From the NCBI GenBank assembly GCA_022494885.1, contig JAGVSM010003754.1, positions 1-64,000 of the forward strand: a stretch of 64,000 nt of DNA. Reading direction: 5' to 3'. The translations under genes were made by a program, and so were the position numbers. This document shows positions 53,670 through 64,000 of the stretch, piece by piece. The stretch is from Micrasema longulum (Eukaryota; Arthropoda; Insecta; Trichoptera; Brachycentridae). A model generated the notes under the pieces. That model worked only from the letters and a program-made list of their open reading frames with translations, ran no database searches and was not told the origin of the DNA. The stretch's first letter is position 1. Each line of letters starts with the position of its first letter.

Positions 53670-55135
53670 TATAAAAAACTGGTACCTTATGTTGGAATTT
53701 GCATAGGTTGACACAAAAACTTAACCCTGCGCATTTTTTTTGAAAAGGTAAGTCGTGTAACGAATTACGAAATCATTTTATCTTTTGTCCGGAATATCTC
53801 ACGCTAGCTAGTGTGGGCTACTCCATACACGCATTAACTTTTTATCTTAACCCTTTGCCACGTAACTACAATACCCGAGATTAAAAATAAAACTTGTTAT
53901 GTACGGTGTTCTAGGGCTAGATTGTAAAACTTCAGAGGAACGTTTCTCGTGGAAAACTTTTTGAAAAATTCTAATAAATTTTGTTAAATAATTTGTTTTT
54001 TTCGCAGTTTGAAAATGAAATAAATCTATAATTTCTCGGACTAGCAACCCTTGCACAAATTTCTACTCCTCCCCTTTAAAAACAGTTGAGATAAAAAACG
54101 TATTTTAATAACGAAGCGATACGCACCGGATGCGGACAAAGGAAGCGACTGGGTAGGGGAGAAGAAGGGTTTTGTGAAAGAAAGAGTGAACAAAATAACG
54201 ATTTTCTCCATTTTCAGATTATAAAAAAAGCCTTTTTTGAAAAAAATTGTTTGGATTTTTAAAAAGGTTTCCCATGAGGAATATTCATCTGAAGTTTCGC
54301 GGTCTGGCCCTGAAACACCGTGTATGAGTATAATCAGTATTGAAGTATTTTTTATATAATATTACGAGTTTATTAATTTTTTAACGCGTCTATTCTGGTA
54401 GCGTTTTTGGGGAATTTTTTTACGAAAATGACGCTCCATAATAATAATAATGACAGATAAAATATATTTTATAGGTCCTACATACATAGTATATCAAACG
54501 TCATTTCATGTGCATTTTTTGTGAGACTTTTTAATTAAATCTGTTTGTAGTTATTTTATTATTTTACATTTTGCTTAATTTCTTGGTTTAAATAATGTAT
54601 ATATTTTTGAATTGTCGAAACTTGTTTTAAAAATACCATTCTGTGTAAGAAATAGAACGAGAATCAGAAACAAAAACTCGTACAACTCAACAATTTCCTT
54701 TTTTCCCGTATAATTTATAGTATATACAATAATATGAATAAAATAATAATCGTGTAGTTTTTTTTTAATATTTACTTATTGAATTTATTATCCACTAGAA
54801 TTTTTATAAGAAAATAGTATTTTTTTTTCAAAATATTATCAATGAAAAACAATTTTCTGATTAAGGGTAAAGGGTTTTCCTAACAGCTTTAATTACAGCC
54901 AGCTACATTATGCAAATACAAAATACAAATACTCGTACAATACATATCTTTAGTTTGAATTGAGCAACAAATGTAATATAATCGTTGCATTGTTTCAAAT
55001 TCTATCCGGTTTCTCATTACCAAGAATTGTTCCGTCCGCCTACAAAAATGTGAAGAACACAATATAATCAGATGCATAAAACCACTTAAATTACTCGATG
55101 GCCTTAGATTCCGCAAATATTCGAATCAAATTGTT
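53670..55135. other. interval without recognised genes
   Basis: GAAGTTTCGCGGTCTGGCCC at 54291 resembles GGAGTTTCGCGGTATGGCCT at 47708 in the hAT element, so part of this interval may be an older relative. Nothing else matched. Confidence 0.35.
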
Positions 55136-55139
55136 TACA

Positions 55140-55215
55140 ATAAAAAAATTAAAACAAAGTTGTTTTAATTTATTTTATTGTAATGAATAGTCACAAAGTT
55201 AGTTCTTCAAATATA
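55140..55215 (+). mobile_element. Penelope-like terminal repeat, partial, copy 5
   Basis: AATTAAAACAAAGTTGTTTT, ATTTATTTTATTGTAATGAA and CACAAAGTTAGTTCTTCAAA match the 3' side of the family; the ribozyme region is absent. Confidence 0.5.
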
Positions 55216-55219
55216 AAAT

Positions 55220-55680
55220 TAAAATTATGTACAGCTTTCTTTTTAAGTCATCCTTAGATCAGGCTATTATAGCTGCGTCATCTGCGTAGCATGTTATATT
55301 ATTTGTTTTATTCTTCGTACCTAAGTTTGTATTTTAAAATATAAATATATGAGAGAATGAAAAGCAAACTGAGAAGTCTCCATCGAAGGAGTTAGTGAGA
55401 TATTTGCGAAGAACTTCGAAAAAATAATAGTGAAATTTCTTATTATGCTTCACTAACTCAATTGAGAATTCTAAGTTTGCGGTGTCAAGAGTATATTTGA
55501 AGTCTGTTTCTGCAAGATTTAGAGACGGTTTTGAATATCGCTTTTATTTAGGTGGGTGGGTTATTATGTATAGTTTATTTTGGCATCAATAAATAATTTT
55601 CCGTTTTTGGTTGAGATTTCTAAGTTTGATTCCAATACCTTTATATTTTGAAATGATAAATTGATTTTTTTTTTTCATAC
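55220..55680. other. interval without recognised genes
   Basis: No motif matched. Confidence 0.35.
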
Positions 55681-55682
55681 AG

Positions 55683-55735
55683 GAGTTGCAGTACTATTGA
55701 CCTTGCTAATTATGTACAAGGTTCATGTTTCACAG
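55683..55735 (+). other. exon-like segment, weak
   Basis: A strong polypyrimidine tract and acceptor (ATTTTTTTTTTTCATACAG) precede GAGTTGCAGTAC…, open in one frame as VAVLLTLLIMYKVHVSQ, then a CAG|GTAGAT donor-like end. The peptide looks like half a membrane helix. Such a pattern can arise by chance in AT-rich DNA; no flanking exon was found. Confidence 0.2.
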
Positions 55736-55799
55736 GTAGATTTTGTTTCTTCATCTTATTATGGTATGAGATATAGGACTTAGCCTATTACAACAGTTA

Positions 55800-55918
55800 T
55801 ATGAATAAAAAACATTAAAAAACTGAACATAAACGATATAAAATTTTATAGCAAAGACAAACAAGGCATTAAAATATTAGTATACAATATATTCATGAAC
55901 ACGATCAACATATAGTTC
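55800..55918 (+). repeat. repeat G, copy 1 (pairs with 56360-56475)
   Basis: AAAACTGAACATAAACGATA and AAGACAAACAAGGCATTAAA correspond to AAAACTGAACAAAAAGAACA and GCAAACAAGGGCAATAAAAT at 56395-56445. Direct repeats about 560 bp apart. Confidence 0.65.
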
Positions 55919-55919
55919 T

Positions 55920-56095
55920 CTAAAACGAAAGCCACTTTCGGGAGAAGTGTACAATTTCGGATTTTGTCTTAAATAAGAGATCATTGCAGGGAACTACTGC
56001 TTGATATTGCATAGATGTATTTACTATTCAGTGTGTTGTCCAGATGTTAATTGAAATATGTGTTTATGTATTATTTTTTTTTTGCTGAATGCTTT
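55920..56095 (+). repeat. LINE 3' end, second copy of the 50-kb element
   Basis: GCCACTTTCGGGAGAAGTGT, TTTTGTCTTAAATAAGAGAT and GATATTGCATAGATGTAT match 50162-50255 (the RRSVQ..ILS..RDH…LLxDIA-stop segment). Confidence 0.75.
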
Positions 56096-56159
56096 TAATT
56101 TCCATTTCGTTGCATACACACTCAACAAAGAGCTCTTGGCTTCATAAAGTTTAAGATAA

Positions 56160-56342
56160 GTTAACATATTACAACAGAGATGAAGAACATTAAAAAGAAG
56201 GTAATATAGAAGTCTAGGCATCTACAGGGCTTATGACCTGTCAATGGCTGGTTTATATGTTAATATAAACAGCTCCCCAGGGAGTTGAATCCAGTTCTTG
56301 TCTACAAAAATTTGGACAAATTCAAAATATTGTTGTTAAAGA
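56160..56342 (-). repeat. family M, rearranged copy
   Basis: A reverse part (TTACAACAGAGATGAAGAAC … GACCTGTCAATGGCTGGTTT) is followed directly by a terminal piece, CCAGGGAGTTGAATCCAGTT and AAAATTTGGACAAATTCAAA. Confidence 0.75.
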
Positions 56343-56359
56343 TAAGTTACTATTTTTTT

Positions 56360-56480
56360 GTAATTTGTATGAGTAAATAAAAAAGTACATACATAAAACT
56401 GAACAAAAAGAACATAAAGCTGTGTAGCAAACAAGGGCAATAAAATAATGGTACACAATAAACACGATAAACATACAAGA
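56360..56480 (+). repeat. repeat G, copy 2
   Basis: See copy 1 at 55800. Confidence 0.6.
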
Positions 56481-57055
56481 CTTTGAGCTAGCCTATGCCA
56501 ATCCATCTTTATTCCACACTATGTATTAATATGATGCCATTAGGCAAAGACTTCTACGAAAAGCCGGAAGATCTATCTCAAATATTTCCAAGTATTGTGA
56601 TGAATTGACTAATTAACGTATTATGAACATTGCTGCATAAAAAAACAAAAGTTGCTCTAAGAAGATTTGATAAATAGCAGATTTTGACGTCTGGTGACAC
56701 GGTTGGGAACATGAAAAGAAATTGATTGCAACAGAAATGGGTTTATATGAAAAAACAACAGTTTTTACATATAGTGCATATAAAAAATACGAGTAAATCG
56801 AAGCTAAAATTGCGAAAACAGCCAACATATATTTTCCACTGTGAAATTGGTTATTAATCAAGTACATGGGTAATAAACCAGAAATAAAATAAACTCAATT
56901 TTAAAATTAAGAGAGTTGAAAATAAAGAAACCGAAAATAAAATATATACAAGTATAAAAAAATATGTAATATAGTAAATAAAAGTTTTAAAAAAACTAAA
57001 TATATACATGTATAATAAATTTATCTGAGTAGTATTGAAAACGGACGGAATTTCT
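56481..57055. other. AT-rich interval
   Basis: No motif matched; the minus-strand frame 56613-56867 has no recognisable domain. Confidence 0.4.
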
Positions 57056-58282
57056 TTTAGACCTAAGACAAATATATTGTTTTCAATGTTTGAAATATAT
57101 ATTTAACCCTTATACTGCTAAACAACGATATATCGTTGTTGTTAATCCCTATCATAAAGTTCTAACTAGACTGATGCTGACGTCATAATCCCCAAAAGGG
57201 TAAATGAATTCGGGAACTGCTTGTTGCACTTAACCGTCAGTGGTATAAAACATTTTCAAAACATAAAAATGACTTATTCGACGGGTTATTATTTAGTTTC
57301 GTACCTATTTCAGCCCTACGGAAAATTTTATACAAAAAATGTTTTCTTACGCGCTGTAAAAATTTAAGCATTAAATTGTACGGCAAAGTTTCTTGAAAAT
57401 GAATAAAAAATCATTAAAAATATTTTAATGAAAACGAACAACTTTGAACGACGTCACTTGTTCATATGAATCAATCAATGATAAGAGGGTTGTGTAAGAT
57501 TTCCGGTTTGCTAATCGTCAATGAACCAATCAACAGAACTAACCGAGAAAAAGCGGAAGAGAACTTGCGACGTCACACGCGGATTAATGTCAGAAATACA
57601 AAACTTTAAAATATCGTAGCGCTGATAATACGATACATTAAAATTGAAAAAAAAAGCTTTGTCTTTTAACATTTTTTTTTTTTAAACCTCTAAACATCCT
57701 CATTATAAATTTACTTATGTTGTTTAAATTCGCAGTGCTTTTAAGAAAAGAGAAACGACTAAACACGGGAAACTTCTAGCTAGTCGGGACCTGAAACTGA
57801 ACTTTTTTACATTCCAAAAACGGTGAAATAAAAAATAAATCAATGTTAATAGTTAGATTTTTAATCACTTATATGATATTTGAGGAAAATAATTATATTT
57901 GGTGTTTTCCCCGCTATTAAACCCGAGTCAGTGATTACGAAAATATTGATGTACTTCCGTAATGAATAACTAATTGAATACTTTACCTTTAATATAATAA
58001 CTCTTATCTAGTGAGGTCCCTATATCACCGGAAAACCCCATAATTAAGAATATAAACAAATAAGTAAAGAGCCATAAAACATAAAAATAATTCACCATGG
58101 AACCTAATGATTGTCAATTAGGACGTTTGAATATAAAAAAAATCATTTGTTAATTTATTATAATGGGTACCCACAGTAATGGGAAATCAAAATGTTTTAG
58201 CTGTTCATTAGGTAGTAATTATTACTCTACTAACAAAACGTAATTATTACCATACAAACTCTATTCTACAAACAAAACGTAA

Positions 58283-58501
58283 ATGAGGTATATCAGCTCG
58301 ATATTGATCCAAAAATACTTCAGAAAAAGCTTCTTCGATTTCGTGCTCTTCGTAAGAGTCATATTATAAATTATTATCACAACCACTTAAAAAAATATCG
58401 TTATTGTCATATTCACTTTCGGAATAGGTTGAGCTGCTAAGCCTCCGAGTTTCTCGGCGAGGTACTATTATTTCTTTATCACTTTCACTATCCGTTATCA
58501 T
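58283..58501 (-). pseudogene. piggyBac-type transposase N-terminus relic
   Basis: From an ATG at 58501 the minus strand reads MITDSESDKEIIVPRRETRR, LSSSTYSESEYDNNDIFLSG, CDNNL, a stop, then YDSYEEHEIEEAFSEVFLDQ. Acidic, Ser-rich N-termini are usual for piggyBac transposases, but this part is poorly conserved, so identity leans on the surrounding TTAA-flanked ends. The DDD catalytic core and the C-terminal Cys-rich finger are not present. There is one internal stop in about 70 codons. Confidence 0.6.
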
Positions 58502-58844
58502 TTTGAATGATATATTTTGTAAATTTATTCATAATAAAAAGGACGCTTTGCAGAGTTAAATTGTTAATTAGAGTAACAAAGTAAGATTAAAAATATATAT
58601 AAATGTAAAAAAATATGTAATTTACCTCAGCTGTTTGTAATTTCGGCAACTGTTGTCTATCTCGCTCAGTCCATTATGCGTGAACTAGCTATCATCGAAA
58701 CGGAATATTTTTCTTAGAAGAAATATCAATTTTTGAGACAGTTGTACAAAAACATATTTTTTAAAATTTAAATTATATTATAACAACTACCAAGAAATAA
58801 TATCACTTCTTTGTACATTTACCGGTTACCTTTAGGTTTCAATC

Positions 58845-59215
58845 TAAATAACTCCCTACAAACATTTAGACATACTCAAAATATTATTGATTAAAATAAC
58901 TTGCATAAAAAATTTAAAGTAATTTTAGGCATTACCTAGGAGGTGATATAATTTATCCAGATGAAACTTACCGACATCAATAAAGGTTTCAGCTCTTTTA
59001 GTTTGCAAAAGTCAACAGATGGAAGAGTTGAGGTAATGTAAAAATAATCATGAATATGTATGTGTAGACATACCCAGAATAGTGAATATCTCGCAGTGTG
59101 TAAAGTGGTAATTTAAACCAGCCAATGACAGATCATAAGTCCTGTAAATGCCTAGACTTCCATATTCCCTTGGCAAAAATGTTTTTCCTCTCTGTTGCAA
59201 CAAATTTCAAGATAT
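58845..59215 (+). repeat. family M copy nested in the piggyBac element
   Basis: AACTCCCTACAAACATTTAG, GGCATTACCTAGGAGGTGAT, ATAAAGGTTTCAGCTCTTTT, AAAGTCAACAGATGGAAGAG, CAGCCAATGACAGATCATAA, TTTTCCTCTCTGTTGCAACA: the full block order. Confidence 0.85.
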
Positions 59216-60244
59216 ATTTTACTCAATTTTTGTTTAAATGCATTGATGGAAGTGGTAGGTTTGATAATTTATAACAGAGCACTTTGCTCCGCAATTAACA
59301 AAAAAAACTATAATAATTATTTCGTTTCAATAATAACAATGCGCCTTGAGATTGCAGTACGAGATCAGTTTGTTTGTTTTTATTTTCAATTAAGAAAGGG
59401 TTTACAACCGCTGTACGAAAATTGTCTATTTGCGGCACGAGTTGTCCATCTTGCTCACTCCATTAGGCTTGAATTAGATATTTATGAAATGGAAGATTTT
59501 TCTTGGAATTGCTATTAATTGATAAAACAGTAGTGTGTTTGGAAAACAACGTATTCGGTAAAATATTTTTGAAATGTATAAATAAGAGGATTTCTGATTA
59601 GATTCTTGAAAAACTGCGTAGCAGCGTAAGGGTTAAGAACCAAAGTTTATTTACAAGTAATTCAAATAGATCAAGTCAAAAATGGAGTCGTGTGTTAGAA
59701 ATACCACATTGTAAAACAAGGCTAGCACAGAGACATGCATATTTTATAGGCCCAAAAATGTTTAATTTCTTTTTTACTGATAATATTTCATTGATCCCAA
59801 ACTTTCAAAATTTTCCTTCTTTTAAAAAACACGCACTATCCTGGATTCAAACTAAAGATAAGAACTCTTTTTTTCGATTATATATTTTGTTGCCCTTTAA
59901 TTTAAGGAATATTTTGATGTTTTTTATTTCTTCTTTTAATAACTATATTTTTTTTTTAAATACCATATAATCTTTTACATAATATTTTCTTTTCTCTTTC
60001 TTCTATTGCACAAAAATACTGTCTGTTTATTAAAGGAGCAAAAATTCATAAACATTTCTTGTATACCCGCGAACATGCCATGCCTTTGTGGGTTTTTTGT
60101 TTACTATTTTTACGGTTAATCTAATTTTCAAAAAAAAAAATTCCATTGCTGTGTAATTATCATTATTTTTTTTTAATACTCTGTTTTACCTCTCATGTAA
60201 TTTGTAAAAAACGAAAATAAAAATATTTTTTTTTAAATAATAAA

Positions 60245-60615
60245 AAAAATATTTCTTCCCTATTGTTTTTCACAAAAAATAAACATTGGAATTTAAGTCT
60301 TTACTTTCCTTTTTGTGATAAAGTTGGCCTTAAATCATCAAATAAATTTATATATACATGCTTCCTAAGTGGAATGTGACAGGCATTCTTATAGGACATT
60401 AACCGGTCGGCTAAGCTACGAGTACATGCATCACATTATGATCCAAGGTAATTTGCACTTACGTTATATTACAATACAGTAGAAATAATAGAGAACCGCC
60501 TCACGCGGATGCTCTTCCGTCGATGGATCAAGGACGGTGAGAGAAATATACTAAATACCTTAAAAGATATACGAATCATTATTAATATTTAAAGCATTAA
60601 CTTTGTGGTCAAACA
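60245..60615. other. interval without recognised genes
   Basis: No motif matched. Confidence 0.35.
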
Positions 60616-60624
60616 TTTTGATAA

Positions 60625-60695
60625 ATGTTATTAAATATGTGTATATAACCACTTACCGACTTTTCTGTCTATCGGTTTAAAAAAAATTGCTATTA
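60625..60695 (-). mobile_element. Penelope-like terminal repeat, reversed, copy 6
   Basis: The minus strand reads TTTAAACCGATAGACAGAAA followed by AGTCGGTAAGTGGTTATATA, in close agreement with 13610-13645. The upstream core strand is replaced by an A/T run, so no ribozyme remains. Confidence 0.55.
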
Positions 60696-61025
60696 ATAAT
60701 GGATATACAACGAGTAAAAAAATATTTCAGCGAAAAACGATGAAATGTTTTTAAAGTTTTTTTTTACAATTGACATTGTAATTTATTTTAAAAAATAAGT
60801 CAGCTATAATAGACATGCATTGGATAAGTAATATGTTTGTGTTGTTATTCCTTTAGAGATGTATATACTCTAAGGTACTATCTACACTTGTTGTCTTTTG
60901 TATTGTATTTATTAAAAATAGTTGTACAAAAAAAATTAACATCTAGTTATACCTTAGCTAATAAACAATATATATATGTATATAAACAATTTTTAAAACA
61001 AAACATAGTTGTCAAATCCAGACGC

Positions 61026-61460
61026 TTTCCGATGACACTCTACTCATATGGATGTTTGTTTTTAACGAAAGTCTTCGCCATACCACGAAACGATGCTATA
61101 GACCCTGCATCTCTAATCTCTTTTGGCAACTCATTAAACATCTTAAGTCCTTTATGATACAGATTGTTTTGAGTTGCCTGGATTCTAGTTTTGGGGTGTC
61201 TGAAATCCTTACCTCCCCTCGTAGGAAAGCGATGAATGTCGTCATTACGCTGAACATCACAAGACATGTATTCGGCAATATTTAAAAAAAAAAGAAATAT
61301 CAACATCTAAGTATTTAAAATTACTCTTTGCTTTAAAGAAAGCATGTTCAGCACAAAAGGGAAACTAAAATCCCAACCGCCATGCGTTCTGTAGCTGCTG
61401 AGCATGTTGGGATGTTTACACAGCGCCCTTGAGATGATTCTCCGAAAACATGGCGCTGCA
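61026..61460 (-). pseudogene. LINE C-terminal region, antisense
   Basis: The minus strand reads GGWDFSFPFVLNMLSLKQRV, one stop, then ISLFFLNIAEYM-type sequence and DVQRNDDIHRFPTRGGKDFR, HPKTRIQATQNNLYHKGLKM, FNELPKEIRDAGSIASFRGM, AKTFVKNKHPYE, with a stop at about 61040. It matches the LGIL…PxLYI…DxHxYxTRxxxxxxxxxxRxxxxxxxxxxxGxKxxNxLPxxIkxxxSxxxFKxxxKxfl ending of Jockey/CR1-type ORF2. The last 88 codons are open, so it is one of the less decayed fragments. Confidence 0.8.
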
Positions 61461-61561
61461 CAAATTATCCCGGATAAATTAATAAGACATACTGTGTTTT
61501 ATGTTACGATTATTTATAGATTTTTTTAAATTTACATAAAGTTGATAAATACTAAAAAGTG

Positions 61562-61615
61562 TTATATCTCAAAACATGACTTTTGCAAATAACTGCCTTT
61601 TTGCTTATGACGGCA
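61562..61615 (+). repeat. repeat E, copy 3
   Basis: GACTTTTGCAAATAACTGCC and TTTTTGCTTATGACGGCAG match 23700-23742 reversed. Confidence 0.65.
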
Positions 61616-61619
61616 GTGT

Positions 61620-63250
61620 ACCATAACCTACTTTATCAACAAGAATTTTTACCGTCAACCAAGCCCAGCTCTAGAATTAAATATGTACAATGAATAATAA
61701 GTACAGCGTTACAAAATGCGGTTGGTTGCCCAACAAAAATGTCGATATAACTTGTCGCGAATGATCCGTTGCCTGTTATATAAAAACTCCGTAAGAAGAT
61801 GAAGCCAACACCTGTTGATTCGTGCTCATCACAAGCCGTATGAAAGTGAAAACTACTTTTATATAACTAATTTTCTCATCCGGCAGATCTCTTCTGACTG
61901 TATCGATCGAGGTATGCGCGGTTTCTCATCAAGAACGTATTGCAAAATACTATTTATATGCGAGTATCTACATACGTACATATATATATCGAGCCATGAT
62001 CGCCAAAATATCGTAACCGACAAAAACAATATTTTACAGGTGAATATTTCTTCTTCATAATAACAGGGAAATATCACGTACTACGAATACCGATAAAAAT
62101 GTATGAAATGGATTAAAAATAATGAATTGTATTTTTAAAATCAATATGTACATATATTGTAGAGAAATGTTTTCATATATAACTTTAAAAGAAAACATCA
62201 AAAAGTATGTCGCTAGAAAAACGCGACATGTTTGGCATTGATGGTTGTGACATCGAGATTAATTAATTAAATTAAATTTGATTTATCAATTACATTATAC
62301 ATACATACATTTGTTAAGGACAGAGACACAATTTATAGCGACACAATCAGGAACGACCCACGTCTGTGAACTTGCTCGGGAGTCTTGAGTCGGGGCACTT
62401 GTAATGCATTCATAACCATACATTTACACACATATATACATATATATTCGCACAAACATATTTTATATTATATTTTATACATACATATAAAAATATATTC
62501 AGTATATACACATCATTGATACTTTATACATTCGTGACGATGTTCTAAAAGAATTCGAATAGTTTGAAGTAGAACAAAGTTGAAAACATGAATTGTGACG
62601 TTCTAGGGACGGGCGTGGCCAATGCAATGACCGTTTTTGCGGAAATTAAAAAAAAACAAATTTAAGAATGTTTTTTATGCTACTGATAATTAGCAAAAAA
62701 AAATTTTCACTGGACAGTTTTCATAGACCTTTATTGCTTTAAAAATGTAAAAAAAGTGTGATATTTCCCTATTAAGAAGACTAAATATTCTACATCAAAA
62801 CGTTGTTTTTGTCGGTTACTATGTTTTGGCGATGGCTTGTAATTATGACCAACAAATCTCGAATAAATTCTCTCTGAAATTAGGTCAAATAATCATAGAT
62901 AGATTTTAACAAAAAATATAATACCTTTTTGTGATTTACTCGTTTAATGATCACTTTACGCTAAATGTAATATTCATTATTAGACATTTTCTATTGACGC
63001 TTTATTGAGTTAGTTTGTCACATCTTAAGAACCAATATAAACATTTTAAATACAAGTTTACCAATCAGGTATTTTTGCAAATTCATTTAAAATGTTTCCG
63101 GGCTTCCCATTTCACTTTATTTAAAGATTTTTTTCTTCAATTTTTCAATTTGTTGATTAAATACAGTTTAGTGTGTGAAATAGAACCAGAACCCTGGACA
63201 AGTGTCTTCGAACCGATGATTGCTATCAGGTGAAAATCATTAATTAAGAA
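61620..63250. other. AT-rich interval with microsatellites
   Basis: About 62290-62530 holds ACATACAT, ATATATACATAT and TATACATACATA runs. A patch at 62340-62410 (CGGGAGTCTTGAGTCGGGGC and so on) is less AT-rich, with no reading. AATAGAACCAGAACCCTGGA at 63182 is the worn SINE piece shared with 37281. Confidence 0.45.
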
Positions 63251-63252
63251 TT

Positions 63253-63512
63253 CTAGTGTCGAAAGTCCGCCTGGTTGTGTAGTAGTTGGTGCATTTGGCT
63301 AACATTCTTGAGGACCTGGGATTCTTGACAGGATGGACGTAAAAAAATTATTTTAAAGTTTTTTTAAACTTAATTTTTCATTGTTCTTGGACTGGTACCT
63401 GAAGTGAAGGACTAATCACCTTGCCTTTATGTAACAGGTGATCAATATACGCTGCATTTGGTTAATAAATGCAATGCCCTATGCATCGCTAGGTGTGGAA
63501 AGATGGTGATGA
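63253..63512 (+). mobile_element. SINE family C, full-length, copy 7
   Basis: Head GTCCGCCTGGTTGTGTAGTA with decayed B box GGGATTCTTGACAGG. Body TCTTGGACTGGTACCTGAAG, TAACAGGTGATCAATATACG and GCAATGCCCTATGCATCGCT, ending AGGTGTGGAAAGATGGTGAT with a GATGATGA tail. Confidence 0.8.
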
Positions 63513-63609
63513 TGAATAAATTATCAATTAATTGTAGATTGTCATTGATTAATAGCATTATCTTTACTTTGTGGATATTTGAGACTATTCAAAACGAAAA
63601 CGGGATTTC

Positions 63610-63765
63610 TTCAAATTATCATCATCCTAAAACCCTTCCGCACTTGATGGTGCATAAAGCACTTCATTAATAAAACATATGCAAGGTTTTTTTTATTATA
63701 TATTACAGAAAAGTTCAGGATTCAGTCAAACGCTTTAAGTGCCAGTTCAGAGATGAGAAAATATT
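63610..63765 (-). mobile_element. SINE family C, partial, copy 8
   Basis: Reversed tail ATCATCATCCTAAAACCCTT and CACTTGATGGTGCATAAAGC, then a worn body to AAGTGCCAGTTCAGAGATGA. It converges tail to tail with copy 7. Confidence 0.6.
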
Positions 63766-64000
63766 GAGAAAATGGCCACTCGCAGCAGTCTTCATCAGCT
63801 GCACATAGAGGAAAGTTAGCAAAAATATTCCCGAGGAATACAAATTCTATCTAGACAGAGCCAAAACATCGTCCCCAGTCTTAAGGGTCCCCTCAATGCT
63901 TCTGTTTTTTTAAGATTTAAATTAAAATATGCATAAACAAAAAGTATGACGAAAGGCTTAAGTATTGCTATTGTAGTCTACAACCATCCTTAAAAAAAAA

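Larger units (their letters stand above)
57107..59632. mobile_element. piggyBac-type transposon, 2.5 kb, TTAA target
   Basis: TTAA lies at both borders (57103-57106 and 59633-59636). The ends CCCTTATACTGCTA and, reverse-complemented, CCCTTACGCTGCTA agree at 12 of 14 bases; CCC at the tip and TTAA duplication are hallmarks of piggyBac. Inside are repeat F (57285-57655), the start of a transposase on the minus strand (58283-58501), a family M copy (58845-59215) and a roughly 70-bp direct duplication (about 58645-58710 and 59415-59480). Most of the transposase is missing. Confidence 0.9.
57058..60240 (+). pseudogene. LINE family J3 3' end, copy 3, split by piggyBac
   Basis: The left part, 57058-57106 (TTTTAGACCTAAGACAAATA, CAATGTTTGAAATATATATT), continues at 59633 with AAGAACCAAAGTTTATTTAC. 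The ORF end there reads SNSNRSSQKWSRVLEIPHCK, TRLAQRHAYFIGPKMFNFFF, IPNFQNFPSFKKHALSWIQT. The 3' UTR includes the hairpin CCCGCGAACATGC..GCCTTTGTGGG (60066-60092) and runs to about 60240. It aligns with the uninterrupted copy at 32830-33470 right across the insertion point. Confidence 0.85.

Noticed and set aside
60837..61157. 106-codon plus-strand frame
   Set aside because: Its last third is antisense to the LINE ending FNELPKEIRDAGS on the minus strand, and the rest has no motif.

Overview
The window is AT-rich, intron/intergenic-type eukaryotic DNA, almost certainly from an arthropod and most likely an insect. The mobile-element mix supports this: CR1/L2-, Jockey-, R1- and RTE-like LINEs, hAT, piggyBac, mariner and pogo DNA transposons, tRNA-derived SINEs and Penelope-like terminal repeats. 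I find no host gene, rRNA, functional tRNA or CRISPR array. No reading frame exceeds about 140 codons, and the longest open frame (24415-24840) is only the antisense shadow of a decayed LINE on the minus strand. One short exon-like piece (about 55683-55735) is the only candidate for host coding sequence, and it is weak.

Layout. 1-725: 3' end of an L2/CR1-type LINE with an ATT tail. 1.9-10 kb: a mariner relic, SINEs and LINE tails. 10.3-10.8 kb: an R1-clade LINE 3' end. 13.57-13.65 kb: a hammerhead-ribozyme-like motif in a Penelope-like terminal repeat. 16.8-18.4 kb: the longest LINE remnant (RT domain to stop codon), partly duplicated at 21.1-21.8 kb. 21.9-25.7 kb: five LINE fragments in both orientations. 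26.9-27.4 kb: a hAT MITE. 28.9-33.5 kb: LINE tails, a 47-bp perfect foldback and SINEs. 34.2-35.9 kb: a LINE RT split by a hAT MITE with an exact 8-bp target duplication. 40.4-42.7 kb: a tandem array of a palindromic repeat (called family M here), hit by a second hAT MITE. 45.7-46.2 kb: an RTE fragment. 47.2-47.9 kb: a hAT element with a family M copy nested in it. 48.26-49.36 kb: a pogo-like transposon with TA target duplication and the PHD-type C-terminus of its transposase. 49.8-56.3 kb: foldback M copies, LINE and Penelope-like pieces, and a LINE with an internal inversion (53.0-53.7 kb). 57.06-60.24 kb: a LINE split by a 2.5-kb piggyBac-type element at TTAA. 61-63.8 kb: a LINE 3' end, microsatellites and two convergent SINEs.

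Nothing here works as a pathway. What the window offers is a layered record of insertions: several elements can be dated relative to one another because one interrupts another. The points most worth a second look are the ribozyme-like motif at 13.58 kb, the palindromic family M with at least twelve loci, the pogo element carrying a PHD-like tail, and three DNA-transposon insertions with readable target duplications. Family names rest on protein motifs and terminal structures read by eye; no database search was possible.
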